From assembly GCA_036768485.1 (NCBI GenBank), contig JAVLUZ010000143.1, positions 1,483,633-1,547,632 on the forward strand: a stretch of DNA of 64,000 bases. The letters run 5' to 3'. Below are positions 37,255 to 48,400 of this stretch, one piece after another. The first letter of the stretch is position 1; every line of letters begins with the position of its first letter. The notes under the pieces are model-generated. The model did no database searches. It was given only the letters and a program-made list of their open reading frames with translations, and was not told the DNA's origin. The position numbers were made by a program, and so were the translations under genes. This stretch comes from Mermis nigrescens (taxonomy: Eukaryota > Nematoda > Enoplea > Mermithida > Mermithidae).

Positions 37255-38415
37255 TGGTCGGCTTAAATCCGATTTCCACCATAACGGAACCATTAAAAAG
37301 GTCGGGTTGCTCGACTCAACTATAAAGCTCGACTTTAAGGGAAGTCTAATGGTCGATTTTAATTTCTGATTGCTGGACTCGACCTTAGTGCAGCCATTAA
37401 TTAAGGCTTGGTTTTTTAGTGTTTACCTTAAGACCGGTTCCTCGATCGATGCCTTAATGTTTCCATTTAATGGTTTCTTTGAGGCAAATTGGGTTGCTGG
37501 GCTTAACCTTAACGACTTTAATGGTTTTGTTAAGGTGAATTCGTTAAGGTAGGTCGGGAGCTACCTTAACGGACTCAGTGATTACAGATCACATTTGAAA
37601 AGTAAAGCCTCTCACATTATTCTTATATTTATTAATATGATACATGCTCGCCGATCCATTGTCAAATGAATTCATTTGATTTATTTTAATGACAACAATT
37701 TGTCAATAAAGATTTTATTCGAGAACGAGCTTTCTTCACTTAGCTTCTTCATTTTCTTTAGCTGATGCCAAAATGCGCCAAAATCGAAGATGGTATTTCC
37801 CTATTTTTATTTTTTCCAATTGTCCATATCTTCACAAGCAACCAACTATGTTTTATCACAAACTAACGAGCGTTTTCATTTATTTTCCTCATTAAGTGTA
37901 TAGCTGTCACTGCAATCCATTATCAGACAAATTCAGAACAACACAAAAGTCAAGCGGTAAAAGAGTAAAATGAAAGAAAATTCGAATTTTCAATGACTAT
38001 GGTTCTCAAAGTTTTATATCCATCTTAACCAAACATTAAAATTCTTTTGAATTACCTGTGAACCTTAACACAACCATTAACTTTCCTTTACGCAACCATG
38101 TAGCTTACCTTAACGCTACCATTAGATTTTCCTTGACGCAGCCATTAAAGCTTTTTGCTCAATGGTTTCTCTGATGGTACCCTTGAACTTCCTTTGCAAA
38201 TGCTCGACCATCAATCAATGGTCAAGTCGAGCAACCCGATTTTTACGAACCTAAACGAAACCATTAGTTAAGGTTTTACCTTAACGTTAATGATTTCGTT
38301 AAGGGAACCTTAATGGTCAGAGGCATTAAGGTAAAGTTGAGCAACCGGCTGACCATTGAAAGTCAATTTTTTTATGGTTAGCCTTTATTAAGGTGAAGTC
38401 GAGCAACCGGTCCCT
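37178..38415. mobile_element. Foldback element with CCTTAACG/ACCATTAA arms
   Basis: The left end CCCGGTTGCTCTACTCGACC is mirrored by AAGTCGAGCAACCGGTCCC at the right end. Both arms carry degenerate repeats of ACCTTAACG-AACCATTAA for about 350 bp each. The centre (37560-38080) is AT-rich and non-coding. Confidence 0.75.
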
Positions 38416-38439
38416 GGATACAAATGATTCTGCTAAGGG

Positions 38440-39055
38440 GCGGTACACAATGTTTTTTAAAAACAGTCGGAAATAGGTCCGAAAAGTTGCCCTTTGCGTG
38501 CGAAATAGTGTTTTTCGGCGCTTTGCGTTGTCTATTTTTTTAAATCACTTAGGCACAGCATTTTTTCGGGAAATATTGAATATATTCGAAAATTCCGGTC
38601 GAAAACATTGAATTTTTTAGTTTTGACGAAAATCTTGCGCGAAGCGCCTAAAAATTTATGAATTTAAAGCGGGAATGTTTAGTAATTTGAATTAGTACTG
38701 CTCTATCTCCTGCAGCATTTGATGCGGAACGTCGAAAATTTTTAAGAGTCATGCTTGAAAATATAGAAGAAAACTATACTGAAAACGCAGTTTCTGCTCT
38801 TGAAATCGTTTTAAAATCTATTATTTGAGCAATAATATGGCTTTTGGGCCGCCTAGAAAGTAAATAAATATCATTAGTAGATATTATCCAGCGCAAAGCG
38901 CCGGAAGATTTCAAAAAATTATGATTACTGACAGCCGAAAATCATTGTAAATTGCATATCCGTTCCTTTGTCTCGCCAGTCATTCTGGGCTAATGAAGGG
39001 GCGGCCGCCCCCACCCCGCCGCCCCTTATATCCGCCCATGGTGAAATCTACTACC
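38440..39055 (-). repeat. Repeat family D, copy 4 (reversed)
   Basis: CTTGCGCGAAGCGCC, AATATCATTAGTAGATATTATCC, AATTGCATATCCGTTCC and CCCCTTATATCCGCCC at the end, in mirrored order compared with 28655-29235. Confidence 0.75.
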
Positions 39056-39535
39056 TATTCCGTAAACTACGCACCTACATGTTACCGGTGGAGACCATCT
39101 CACGCCCCTTAAATCCGCCCTCACTGAATTGAATAAGCTTAGGATTTCCAAAACGAATTTCCACATATTGAATTCCCTTTCTTATAAAAGAACATGTGCA
39201 TCTTCTGTGCTAGTAGTTTTATAACAGGACTATTGATTAAAGTAAATTTTCTCAAAAATTCCGAACTTTTAAAACATTTCTGCTTAAATAGCATATTTGC
39301 TTCAAAAATTCGAAAATTCAGTAGATATTATGTGAAGTAATGCATTTATAACTCTGGCAATAAAAATTGGAAACGACTGAAATCAAAAAAATCGTCCTCA
39401 TGTGTCTCCATTTCGGGTCAGGAACGAGGCCAAGTCTCCTCGAACTCGAATTTTCATGAGTGTATTACACATACGCATCGTCACTGATATTGACTCATTT
39501 TTTCGAATGAAAGTATCGAGTGACCACCGGTAGTA

Positions 39536-39707
39536 CTACAGTCTGCTTCAAACAAATTTGGACATAAATTTTAAAAACTATGTCCGACAATAAGCTGACA
39601 TATTGCAATTATAGCATTGATTCGATATATAACTATCGTAATCCATCGGCTTACTTTCGAAAAAATTCTTTAAATTTATGCCCAAAGTTATGTGAAACAG
39701 ACTATAA
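39536..39707. repeat. Palindromic MITE-like element
   Basis: Ends mirror one another: AGTCTGCTTCAAACAAATTTGG against ATGTGAAACAGACTAT. The internal ATGTCCGACAATAAGCTGA is mirrored by ATCGGCTTACTTTCG. About 170 bp long, near-complete palindrome, flanked by TA-like bases. Confidence 0.7.
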
Positions 39708-39839
39708 GTGATCGACTGTTCCGAGTGCTTTTGAGTATTGAGTCGAGTACCGATTAGTCAAGTTTTTGCGTGTGAAAGAAAAAGTATAGTTCTTTAAATG
39801 TAACCATGTGTTATGCGCTAGATAGGAAATGGGAAATTT

Positions 39840-40065
39840 TTGTAAAAAATAAAACAAAATGATGGCCAAAAATGGACGAAAATCGAAAATTTCCTGCAGT
39901 AGTGTTTGAAATTGACCAGAAAGTTTGAATTGACATATCTTTGTGCTATTTCATTATTTACACCAGTTTTTGAAACCATCTTGGCTCGGAAAAGCTTTGT
40001 GTCTGAACCTTCTAGGACTGGCTGACCCTCAACTCGACCATGCTATGCTTCATGGTCGCGATTCC
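39840..40065 (-). repeat. Repeat family B, copy 3 (reversed)
   Basis: Reverse order of the family B blocks: GAAAATTTCCTGCAG, TTGACCAGAAA, CACCAGTTTTTGAAACC, GACTGGCTGACC and ACCATGCTATGCTTCATG. A moderately GC-rich stretch, 40065-40200, follows that was not assigned. Confidence 0.65.
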
Positions 40066-40224
40066 CAAGGGGTAGACCACCAATGCAGACAACAGCTTCC
40101 CATTTATTGACTTCCGAAGAAAGGAATGCCTGAGCCCTATCCGGGAAAAGCTCGACTCAAGTCGAAATCGAACCAGGGTATATATGTTCAGGGGTACGAG
40201 TAGAAGCGTTACTAAATTTTTCCA

Positions 40225-40491
40225 AGAATCGTGATAATAAATGAAGACAGCTTAACGAAAATCGCCTGCCATCTTCAGATAAACAATCGAACAAGCGCAG
40301 TGTTATGCTTCGCATTTAGGTACTCAAGAAGAAGAAACGGCTATTCGTCAACCCAAAAAGAAGTTTTCATTACTGGAATTCGTGATTTGAAATATACTTA
40401 CAAGCAAATATTAAAATTGCTCAATGCTTATTTTTTTGGTCGGTATTGCGCGCGTAAATACGTACATTGCAAAATTAAACTGAATAAATGA
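40225..40491. other. Unassigned 86-codon frame
   Basis: A plus-strand frame at 40231-40491 (starting MIINEDSLTKIACHLQ) is open but shows no known motif, has no clear exon borders and ends in Lys-rich AT-rich sequence. It is recorded without a functional call. Confidence 0.2.
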
Positions 40492-40494
40492 CAT

Positions 40495-40785
40495 GCACAT
40501 GGGTAGGGGAAGTGGGGGTCTAGACCATACGTGGGCAGCACTAAAATTCTGGGGGTGCACGATTTTTCAAAGGCCAAAAAATGGCTTTAAAAATGGTGGC
40601 ATGACAAAAAAACACAATTTTTCAACGTTTCTTATCGAGCACTATCCATTGACATCAAAAAATTGCGAAAATATTGAAAAAATTTTAAAAATTGAATTCT
40701 GGGGGTAGTTTGGTTTCTGGTGGGGGTGTTTTGGTTTCTGGGTGAGGTGGGGTGCACACCCCCAAACCCCCACGCCCAGGTGTGG
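40495..40785 (+). repeat. Repeat family R1, copy
   Basis: TAAAATTCTGGGGGTGCACG, TTTTCAACGTTTCTTATCGAG, AATTCTGGGGG and CCCCCACGCCCAGGTGTGG. It abuts a reversed family B copy. Confidence 0.75.
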
Positions 40786-41045
40786 TCTATACCCCCAGAA
40801 TGGAAGAATGGGAATTTTTTTTGAGGGAAATAAGGCAAAATGAAGCCTAAAAATGGTTGAAAATTGAAAATTTCTTTCAAACGTGCCTTTAATTGACTAG
40901 AAACTGCGTAATAACGTACTTATGACACTTTTTTAGCGCTTATACCACTCCTTGAGGTCATTTTGGCCCAGAAAAGCTCAATTCTTGACTCCCTAGACTG
41001 GCTGACCATCCAGATCAGCCATGCTGTGCATCTATGCTCATAACC
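40786..41045 (-). repeat. Repeat family B, copy 4 (reversed)
   Basis: ATACCCCCAGAATGG, AATTGACTAGAAACTGCG, GCGCTTATACCACTCC and ATCAGCCATGCTGTGCATC, in the mirrored family order. Confidence 0.75.
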
Positions 41046-41068
41046 TAATTCGACATCTTATCACTTAC

Positions 41069-41233
41069 CGGACAAAAATTCTTTGTATTTTCTGTTTTCT
41101 AGAGACTGCAAAATATGCAAATTTTGATTGAATAATTTTTCGCCTGCTGTCGATGTCCCTGGAGTGTCGTTGTCGTCCCGCTCATTAGGATGAAACCGTG
41201 TCTTAATTTGAGGCGGTCCTTCCGCCGATGATT
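41069..41233 (-). CDS. Orphan internal exon of an unrecognised gene
   Basis: On the minus strand one frame is open for 54 codons and ends at a strong GTAAGTG donor in phase 1. The peptide includes KTRFHPNERDDNDTPGTSTA and GEKLFNQNLHILQSLENRK, an acidic Ser/Thr-rich part then a helix-like part. The G+C content is well above background, as in the proven exons. The 5' border is uncertain: an AAG acceptor at 41233 is assumed, just after an in-frame stop, and lacks a pyrimidine tract. The phase would fit the second galaxin-like exon, but that gene already has its own signal-peptide exon at 33916-33877, so this is probably a separate gene. Confidence 0.45.
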
Positions 41234-41239
41234 CTTATG

Positions 41240-41989
41240 TACATCGTGTTCAGCGCGCTCAAAGATCATTTCATGACGTAGGCATCGATGTTTATTTACG
41301 TTGATCTGGGATTACGTTCTTAACCTAAAATCACAATGATTAATTATCGTACTAAGTGATGTCAAACTTTGCGTAAGCGATTTTTCGACGAATTGTAGAT
41401 ATGTTAGTTAGCAGTGAAAATCGCTATGCTTTTCAGCTTATTTACGATACCCTCAGCTAATTTAATTAAGTTTTCATTGATAACTTTTGCGGGTCCATTA
41501 CGTACAAGTTAGCAATTTTCTTGTTTGCCTAAAGTTTTAAAAAACCAGGCAAGTAGGTACACTTGAAATGGTTGAAGAGCGTCGATGGGTATCTATGCAT
41601 AACAACTTACGGGCAACACGTACTTTATACTTCTGAAACTAAATAGGTAGCGTATTCAAGTGTATGTACACAAACATCGAAGTAGATATAAAAAAGATAA
41701 AAATTTGCCATTATTTCAGCGTTAAACGGAATGGTGAAGAGTGCGACTGATATTGTAGTCAAACTAAGGCAAGACATTGTTCTTCAGAAATCAAATGGTA
41801 GAACATATTGTTATCCCCTGAGCGTGATGATGTATATCATGGATTTTCCAACTCAGACTTTCTATTAAATTAAAATGTAAATTTTCCGAATTTTTTTAAG
41901 CAATTGAAGACATCGAGGTATCTACATTTTCTGAGGAATAACCAAGTGAGCAAGAATTCTTCGCGTTGTTTACTGTGTCACAATTACTT
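41240..41989. other. No gene seen
   Basis: AT-rich sequence flanking the orphan exon. Earlier exons of that minus-strand gene should lie here or beyond. None was recognised with confidence. Confidence 0.4.
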
Positions 41990-42275
41990 ATATTTTTATG
42001 GTTTGAGTGCTCACGGTGCTTGCATTTCCTTTTCCGGCGATTTGTGTCGATTTTCGATTTCTGCATTAATTTTGCGAGTTTTTCATAAAAAGCTTCGGAA
42101 AATTTCAGAAAAGCTTTACTTTTTTACATCAGAAAAAATTCTGCCGGTCAGAAGACAGCAAAAAGCCGGTACTTTGAGCATAATATACGAATTTTTTAAC
42201 AATATTTGACACTTTTAGGAAAATTTTGGATTCCGCCTCCCCTGCTGAAAATCCTGGATCTTCCTGCCACTGTAC
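41990..42275. repeat. Dispersed repeat family H, copy 2
   Basis: Ends GGATTCCGCCTCCCC then CTGGATC and a CCACTG, as in 3850-4330. The 101-codon frame overlapping it is not shared by the other copy. Confidence 0.4.
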
Positions 42276-42734
42276 ATATTATGCACATACTTGTGCTTAA
42301 CAATACCGTGGCTTTTTCTCGTAACCATAATCATGCCTTGTACATACGTTTTTGAAATAAAACTGCTATGATTCTGCTTTGTTATAGTGTCGAATTAAAA
42401 TCCGATATAAATTTCCTGAAAACCGACTTCACATTGCATGCACTTTTTATACGTTTAAAAAGACTGGCTCCTCCTATTTACTTACTAACATCTTATGGCA
42501 AGAATTTTAATCCTATATGCGTTTGTATATTACAAATTCAGACAGGAGACAAACTTGACTGACAGGATTTATCCTTAAAATTTGAATAAATCAAAATCAA
42601 GGCTCACGTAATTGAGAATTCAGGATTTTTATACATATTTATAACGTTTAATTATTTATATATCTCCGTCAAATAGACTGTAGTTCAAAATAAATTTTTC
42701 TGAACACCTGGCTTTTAAATTTAAAAACTCCACT
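42276..42734. other. No gene seen
   Basis: AT-rich sequence with a 64-codon frame at 42368-42562 that has no recognisable features. Confidence 0.4.
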
Positions 42735-43160
42735 TACCATATATGATCTTTGCGGGGTTTGGGGGGTTTCGCCCTCCCAGAAAAATTTTCAACTTTCAGA
42801 ATCCGCGATTTCTCAAAAGTTTCCAAAACTTTCAGAATCCGCGATTTCTCAGAAGTTTTCGAAATTTTCTTGAAAATTTGCAGAAAAGGTGCTTTTTAAG
42901 CGTTTTTAGCTATCTATTTGCTCAAAAGTATCAAATTTTCGGCGCCTCGCGCCATATACTCATGCTTTGGATTGTTTTTTTCAATTTACTCGACTTTTTT
43001 GATTTTTTTCGAAATATTTATATGTTTTTATGCTCTAGAAAGATAGAGCATCATCGAAAACGCCGAAAAACAATGTTTTGACGCGTACCCACCATTTTTG
43101 GGTACAAAAAAAAACATAAAAAATTCACCCCCCAGAATTCCAATGCTGTGCATGTATGCT
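42735..43160 (-). repeat. Repeat family C, copy 5 (reversed)
   Basis: Mirrored family order: ACCATATATGATC, a duplicated TTTCAGAATCCGCGATTTCTC segment, GGCGCCTCGCGCCAT, TCTAGAAAGATAGAGCAT and AATTCCAATGCTGTGCATG. The internal duplication distinguishes it from other copies. Confidence 0.75.
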
Positions 43161-44654
43161 AGCTACATGTTAAAATAAAATTTTGAACTTTTCCGAAGAA
43201 GCACTTTTTTCAGAATACAGAGACATAAAAAATTTTCCGGTATTTGATGTCATAAAAATTTGTCTAATAAACTCAAAGGATATTGCACACAAAATATGGT
43301 CCAAAAACTAGTTTATTGGCAGAAAACGTAAAAAAAGCTATTCATTCGCAGAGATAAAAAACACACAGATAATATAATTATCAGTTTTCAACAGAACCTG
43401 AAAATTCCGAGGGTACGAATTTAAATTAAAAGGATCATTTAATAACATCCATTAAATTAAGCATTTCATTAACAATATAAATTGTAATGTACTATTTACA
43501 CATTTTTATTTTGTTCAAATTAAATTCCTGTTCTGTTGCTTTAACAGTTATGCAATGCTACTTTTGGAAATAAAAATCCGTTTTACTAATTAAATTATCA
43601 TAAATTATAATATAAAGCCGATGAAGAAATCTACATATAGTGAGTAACGCCTCAACGAGTATTTCGAGTATTACTTATTTACTGCTTTTCAAAATGTTCG
43701 TAATTGACGTTCCAAGAGGTATCTAGCCATAGAAATCAGCACTTATTATAAGAATAAAATAATTTCGGTGGTCATGTAGAAAGATATGGCGTTTTTGAGC
43801 TAATCAGCGGTTATCATGACAACCTGTGAAGAAAATCCATGTTAAATATTTGAAATTGTGTCGAGTAAGTGACCTGCGCACTAATTTTTAGATTAAATTT
43901 TATTCTTTTCTTAAAGAGTATGGCGATGAGTACATGTGTCTTACTTTGCTGGCAAGTCGCCGAAAGAGATACATTTAAAAGAGTTGTATATTAAAAAAAC
44001 TTTATATATTAAAAACTGAGTAAGCATAATGTTGAAAATATGCAGACAGAAGAAATCACGTTTTGCGAAAAAAACAAAGAAAGTAAAAAAAGATTATTCA
44101 GTGGTGCTGGATAATTTCAATCAAGCATTAATCGATTTAAGTCTTCCCTGAATTTATCCACGAATTAAGTTCGATCTTACGTTTTGTAGAGACAACATTT
44201 TTTTAAGATCAGCTTTAAAGTGGTCTTTTTTCATTGTAGAATCGCTCAAGTCCGACTTAAAATTTAAATTTGAAGTTACTTAAGTTCACAGTTGAACTTA
44301 AGTCGCTTTCGTAGAACCGGGTCCGGATATCCAATTTCAATCGACGATTGATGTTTTGTTCCTCTGTTGCATAGATAAGATGTCAAATTTCCTCAAATGA
44401 TAATAGGTACAAAAGAAAGTTGCGTCATTTTCTGCTGATCCCGTGAGCCAACGTGATAAATGTAGATTTTCTTCTTTATTTGAAGCTAAAAACTAAATTT
44501 TAGTAATTTTTCTGCCTTCGGCTTACTCATGAAAAGAATGAAAACGTCGTTAATTGAAAAACATGCTTTCTTTTCAGTTGAACGGTCACGATATGCATCA
44601 CAGGGAATTAAGCTTAATATCTCGGCTTAGAAGCTTGAACGTCGATTCGCAATG
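43161..44654. other. No firm gene
   Basis: AT-rich. Around 44150-44330 lies a short foldback based on ACTTAAGT/AAGTCCGACTT ending near GAACCGGGTCC. A ten-codon minus-strand ATG stretch at 43974-43945 ends in a GTAAGA donor but is too short to call. Confidence 0.4.
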
Positions 44655-44945
44655 ATCATAGATGCACAGCATGGCCGATCTGGGGGGTCAGCCGGTCCGA
44701 GGAGGGGGTCAAAAATAGAGCTTTTTTGGGCCAAAATGACCTCAAAAACTGGTATAAGCGCTAAAATAGCGTTAAGACTTAAACACAGTTTCTGATCAAT
44801 TTGAAGTGGAGAAAATGTTCAATTTTCACCCTTCTTGACCTTCTTTTTGCCTCATTTTCCCCACAAAATTTTCTATTTATCCATTCTGCGGGGTCTTTGA
44901 TCTCCTAAACCCCCACGTGCATGTCTGGTAGTGATCCGCATCAGT
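44655..44945 (+). repeat. Repeat family B, copy 5
   Basis: ATGCACAGCATGGCCGATCT, GTCAGCCGGTCCG, AAATGACCTCAAAAACTGG, TATAAGCGCTAAAATAGCG and CCCACGTGCATGTCTGGTAG. Used here as the reference copy because all blocks are clear. Confidence 0.85.
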
Positions 44946-45434
44946 GCCACTGTTCAATTAATAGCGCTTCACTTCGATTAAATTAATTTCGCTTCAGTTC
45001 GATTTAGATCTATTAATAATCATAAATTGGCATCACTGTTTTCGCGTTCTTTAGTTCATTCTAATCCATAGTTAGCAGAAGCGTTAAATCAATCTAAGTA
45101 AAATTTGAGTGGTTGGCTTGAATTGAACAAATGATTTATGATGTCCGAAATGAAAGCCTAATATTTAAACGTGCAATTTTCAAGTGGAAATAAGGAAAAT
45201 TTATTTATCATGCTTGCGCACTGAAACTTCTCTGTTAAGCAAATAGTTTCGTACAAAAAACTACGGTTACCCAAAAATTCAAGTACTAATAAGCCTGCTA
45301 TTGTCCGATCATGATTAGACGCGGCTAAGTTAAGAATATGCGACTTAAACTTTAGTCTTGAATTAGTTTATATATCTATACAATGATTACTTCATTGTTT
45401 GTAAATGGAAGTAAACAACATTTTACTTGCAGAA

Positions 45435-48400
45435 ATGACTTCCAAAACCAAAAGTGTAATCGTAACATCCGGCGTATTCGAAATCCCATTGGACGAAGAC
45501 GGAACACTGTCGTTAAAAAGTTTAAGGGCTCAATTACCCGGCGCTTCTGGTTTATGGTATTTGTCCGAAGATAATTTAAAGAAGATAGTCAAGTAATGCT
45601 GATTCCATTTCACAGAATTCAGTAGTAATTAGCATCTAGCAAATGAAGTGTCGTAAAATTTACTTGCAAATAAGTTTATTTCATATTTTTCAGCAAAACA
45701 TAAATAAGAAACGCTACACTATGTTGATTTGACCAATTTCCAACGTGGCTCTTACTGGTCGCGCCTGTACATACATGGGCGGGACCGAAATTCTGGGCCA
45801 AAGAACTTTTTGGGTCAAAAATGGGTCAAAAATGATAAAGAGGCAAATGGATGCTTTGATATTAGACGCACGAATATCTCATCGAGATTTATCAATTGAC
45901 ACCACAATTTGCAGGAAAATATGAAAAAATGTCCAAAAATCGAATTCGGATCTGCAGAATGTTATTCGAATACTGTGTTCTAAAGCCTTTAAACCTTTCT
46001 CTTTAAACACATGTGTGGCCGCGCCTATGACTCCACGTCTTCACTACTTACTTTTATTTGACTTCATGCAAAGCCTATGAATATTTTTAAATTAAGCGTA
46101 AGACGCATTGTCTATGTTCACAATCTACGAGTAATGTCTTCACAATCTCGATCTAAATGAGGTTTTAGAGATTGATTTATTATTGTTTAGCTTGTATGCA
46201 GTTAATAGTTTAAAATTACTTCAATCATAAATGTATGTTCTTACTTAGAAATCCCACGGTGGCGTCAGTAAAGCTTTAGGTTACGAAAAAGAAAATAGAA
46301 TGTTCATAAAAAAGCTAAACAGAAGGAAAAGATGTGTAAAAAAGTAAAATTTTCACAAGGTGTAACTTAAAATTATCTCTTAAAAAGAATTGTGTCCATG
46401 TTTATGACTTGTCCTAAGAACAAGAGTTGCAAGACATTCCGTTTTTTAATTTTTGGAGCGTGCTCAAGGTATATGGTGTTTTCCTGTACACATTCTTTAC
46501 ACTATATACATTGAGGTCATAAAATTCGAGCTAATTGAAAATAATGCCTTATTCTTTACGTATAAACAGCAATATGTAGCTTGAAACGACGATACTCGTC
46601 AGGCCTTTTAAAAAGAATTTCCTCCTCGTTTAAAAAATAAAAATAACATTTTTACAGTTTCTTGAAACGTAATGATAGGTACATCGAAAATCAGGCAAAA
46701 AATTTTAAAAAAACTTTAATTGTAATAAAAAATTAATTCTAAAATTGTATGTTGTAACGGATATGTGATACACTTATTATTTGCTGAATGCGTGTTTAGT
46801 TTTATAGGTGATGTTATAATAACAGATCATTCACATTTCAAAGACTAAGTCGAGATGAGGATTAAATTTGTATCTTGAAACCACTCTGTCAAAACAGTTT
46901 CAGCATTGTTTGCAAATATTACTATAACATTCAGATGATATTTAGAATCAATTTGACTCGTTATTGATAGATAATATTTTTTAGATATGATAAGGTGCGT
47001 CACAAGTTACTTCCTCCGGACAACGAATGGACTAATATGACTTATAACGTTTCATATTGTAAGCTTGCGCTTAACATTAGTTTCCAGCTCTTATTTTAAC
47101 GTATAAGCCTGTTTAAGCTGCTTTGGATAAAGGCGTTTTCATAGACGAAAAAGAAATCCAAAGATACGAAAAGGCGAGCGCTACATTGTACAAATCCGTT
47201 GAGACCCTTTTCAAGATAACCCATTCAGGTACTTCGGTCAATGCTTGAAAATTATGGGTAAAAATAATATAAATAGCTTATTCCTTGATTATCACAAGCT
47301 AATTTTTCTAATTCGCACTTAAATAACTTGCCTGATGCAATTTTTTATCAGTATAAATTCTGCAGCTTTTCCACTAAGCGTTTTATATGAAGGTAACTAA
47401 CGTCTTTTGTTTTCTAAACCATTTCAACTAAAAACACTTATGTCACTAATGTACCAGCTGTGCTATACAATATGAATCAAATATTGAAATTTTGTTGCAT
47501 TAAGTTTTTCTTCTTCATTACATGAGGTAGTCTGCGAAACGTGATCACAACGATTTTCGACCACCCTTCACAAATTTACACGATAAATAAATACATTTTT
47601 CAGCCTCCTTTCTACTATAGCCTCGTTTGAGGCCAAAATAATGGCAATGTAAATTCTAAAAGAAATGCTGGGGAGAGACGCATATTTTTAATTTAATGGA
47701 ACCTCTCACAGAGAAGAATCACATAATCAAATCAGGAGAGCGAGATGGCCAGAGCATAATGTATCTCATCCGTACAATATCTTGGGGAGCTTTCCTAACA
47801 TAGAAAATTTTCAACATCCGAGAGATTTTTAATCACCCAGAATACAAATGATGTCAAAAGCTGGTATAATTGCTAAAATAACATGAAAACTATGGTAAGA
47901 AGTGAACAGTTTCTGGTCAATTTCAGAACAATGTTGAAAAAAGTTTTGATTTTCATCCATTTTTACCCTTAATTTTGCCACATTTTCCTGATAAATTTTT
48001 CCATTTTCTATTCTGACGCCTAGAACCTCAAACCCCCACGTACATGTCGTCTGATCAGCACTTCCGTATTACTATTTTCTGTTATGAATCTAACTCTTTT
48101 TGCGCGAATTAATATTTCTTCCTCCATTAGCTCATTGAAAAGTTTAATAATTGATTTGCTTTTTAACGAATGGTTTCTCAACAATCATTCAAGCTCGACC
48201 ACTCATTTATTTACTCTACTTTAGTGCAATACAAAGAAATAGAAAATTCATAATTCAACAAGCAGAGTCGAAAAATTTTTTACATCTTCATTACGTCTTA
48301 TTCAAACTTAGGCTGTCAAGCAAAAAATTATTAAAACAGAATTCGGGCAACTTTGGATTTATTATGTAGCTCAAAAGTATGCTTAAATCTATTTTGCAGT

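Noticed and set aside
43945..43974. Ten-codon minus-strand ATG exon before a GTAAGA donor
   Set aside because: Too short, and the phase does not fit the assumed start of the orphan exon at 41233.
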